Below, piece after piece: positions 11,602 through 12,665 of a stretch of DNA of 12,665 nucleotides (positions are counted from its first letter, which is position 1; the number at the start of each line of letters is the position of its first letter). The notes under the pieces are model-generated. The model worked only from the letters and a program-made list of their open reading frames with translations, searched no databases and was not told the DNA's origin. A program made the translations under genes and the position numbers. The DNA comes from DATFHX01 sp035247945 (GTDB lineage: Bacteria > Patescibacteriota > Saccharimonadia > Saccharimonadales > Saccharimonadaceae), in assembly GCA_035247945.1 (NCBI GenBank), contig DATFHX010000005.1, positions 1-12,665 of the forward strand. Reading direction: 5' to 3'.

Positions 11602-12665
11602 TTAACGAAGGAGCATTCCTTCAAGCGTCTGAGAGAGTACCTTGAGATGTTCCCTCGTCTCAGTCATGAGGTGCTCGAGCTCATTACCCTCACCCACCTG
11701 TTCATACCACTGTACGTAAAATTTTAATTTTGGCTCCGTCCCGCTTGGTCGGATCGTAATCTGACGCCGTTCATCGCCATCGAGCTCCAATGTAATCACA
11801 TTGCCTTTTATGCAATCGATAGGAGTTACCTCTCCAGTTTTTAGGTCCCGGCGTTCCAATGTTTGATAGTCAAGAATAGCAGTAATCTCATGCGTATCGA
11901 TCGTACTTGGCGGCGATTGTCGAAGCTCGGTCATTACTGACTGCATAGTTTCGAAACCTCGGGCTCCAAGAAAGTATGCATTGTTTAGATCTTCTAAGTA
12001 CAAACCATGTTCGGCATACAGCTCAAGGAGCCTATCATACAAAGTCTTACCTTGTTTCTTAAGTTCTGCAGCATATTCAGCGACAGGCAATGATCCGGTG
12101 GCGCCGTCCTTATCGCGAACATAATCTCCTTTTACAAACCCAAAGCTTTCCTCGGCTCCAAGAATAAAGATCTCATCTGTCGACTCCTTCTTACCTACAA
12201 GCTCTGCGATGTATTTGAATCCGATGAGCATGTTCGTGTACATTTTCACTCCATACTTATCAGTCAATGCGCTCAGCATCTTCGTTGTCACAATTGTCTT
12301 TGCTAGATAGTGGGGCTTCGAGAGCTCGCCGCGACCACTAAGCTTTTGAAGCACAAAGTCTGCTGCGAGCACAGAAGCTTGATTGCCGCTTAAGTAGATG
12401 ACATCATCACCTTGCCGAACCATGATTCCAAATCGATCTGCATCCGGGTCATTCGTAATCGCAATGTCAGCGTTTTCGGCGAGCATTTGCGCTACCGCTC
12501 GATCATTTGCGATAGGTTCTTCAGGATTAGCTTTTCCGCTATCTATCGTTGGGAAGTTACCATCAGGGGTCATCTGATCATCTACGAGTGAAATATCGCT
12601 AAAACCAGCCTTTCGAAGAGCTGGCAAGACATTTGTCTGGCCAGCTCCATGAAGCGGTGAATAAA
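11602..12665 (-). CDS. Phosphoglucomutase/phosphomannomutase, 5' end cut by the window
   Basis: Alpha-D-phosphohexomutase that interconverts hexose 1- and 6-phosphates to supply cell-envelope sugars. About 354 C-terminal residues are visible. The frame stays open to the window edge, and the residues before the TTG at 12627 (YSPLHGAGQTNV) match the family, so that codon is not the start. Diagnostic parts are the metal-binding loop ITNDPDADRFGI, the sugar-binding AEESFGFVKGDY and the phosphate-binding RPSGTEPKLKFYV near the end. The catalytic phosphoserine loop of domain 1 lies outside the window. The PNPEEP-like segment reads ANPEEP. Closest in layout to PgcA/ManB-type enzymes; substrate preference cannot be told. 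First visible gene of the operon with recG, the zinc-PLC-fold gene and rsmD. Confidence 0.93.
   Translation of the reverse strand, partial: YSPLHGAGQTNVLPALRKAGFSDISLVDDQMTPDGNFPTIDSGKANPEEPIANDRAVAQMLAENADIAITNDPDADRFGIMVRQGDDVIYLSGNQASVLAADFVLQKLSGRGELSKPHYLAKTIVTTKMLSALTDKYGVKMYTNMLIGFKYIAELVGKKESTDEIFILGAEESFGFVKGDYVRDKDGATGSLPVAEYAAELKKQGKTLYDRLLELYAEHGLYLEDLNNAYFLGARGFETMQSVMTELRQSPPSTIDTHEITAILDYQTLERRDLKTGEVTPIDCIKGNVITLELDGDERRQITIRPSGTEPKLKFYVQWYEQVGEGNELEHLMTETREHLKVLSQTLEGMLLR

Noticed and set aside
1..12665. CRISPR array, insertion sequence or transposase
   Set aside because: No regularly spaced direct repeats, no terminal inverted repeats around a transposase-like gene, and no Cas or transposase motifs were seen on either strand.

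Overview
This window is a compact bacterial chromosome segment using the standard code (TGA is a stop in several genes). Genes are tightly packed and often overlap, and several promoters place the transcription start at or within a few bases of the start codon, as in leaderless mRNAs. The gene content is largely housekeeping: hisS, a SPOUT methyltransferase, rsmD, recG, a phosphohexomutase and two tRNA-Leu genes. A small-genome Patescibacteria/CPR member such as Saccharibacteria is plausible, but the taxon is an inference and no marker in the window proves it.

Layout. Positions 1-590 (minus strand) hold the 5' part of hisS. Its leader carries an extended -10 promoter, a 16-codon ORF with a His-Leu-His stretch, mutually exclusive hairpins and an intrinsic terminator, which together look like a ribosome-mediated attenuator. 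Upstream lies a SPOUT rRNA/tRNA methyltransferase (583-1191, minus). Its promoter sits back to back with that of a MacB-type ABC exporter (ATPase 1294-1983 and permease 1980-3266, plus). After a terminator comes a PadR repressor gene (3408-3968) with its own likely operator, overlapping by 4 bp an alpha/beta-hydrolase gene (3965-4822).

Positions 4848-6891 hold two tRNA-Leu genes in opposite orientation (CAG on minus, UAG on plus) that bracket an FAD-linked oxidoreductase of the GlcD/D-lactate dehydrogenase type. Next is a second, unrelated alpha/beta hydrolase (6955-7917, minus). It is clearly richer in GC than its neighbours, has its own promoter with a 16-bp perfect palindrome, and is separated from flanking genes by terminators, so it looks acquired.

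Positions 8159-12665 (minus) form one probable operon: phosphohexomutase (5' end cut by the window), recG, a zinc-dependent phospholipase C / P1-nuclease-fold protein, and rsmD, closed by two tandem terminators.

The strongest candidate for something undescribed is the hisS leader: a His-codon-containing, apparently leaderless leader peptide controlling a histidyl-tRNA synthetase gene. The best secondary candidates are the PadR auto-operator and the palindrome-controlled GC-rich hydrolase.
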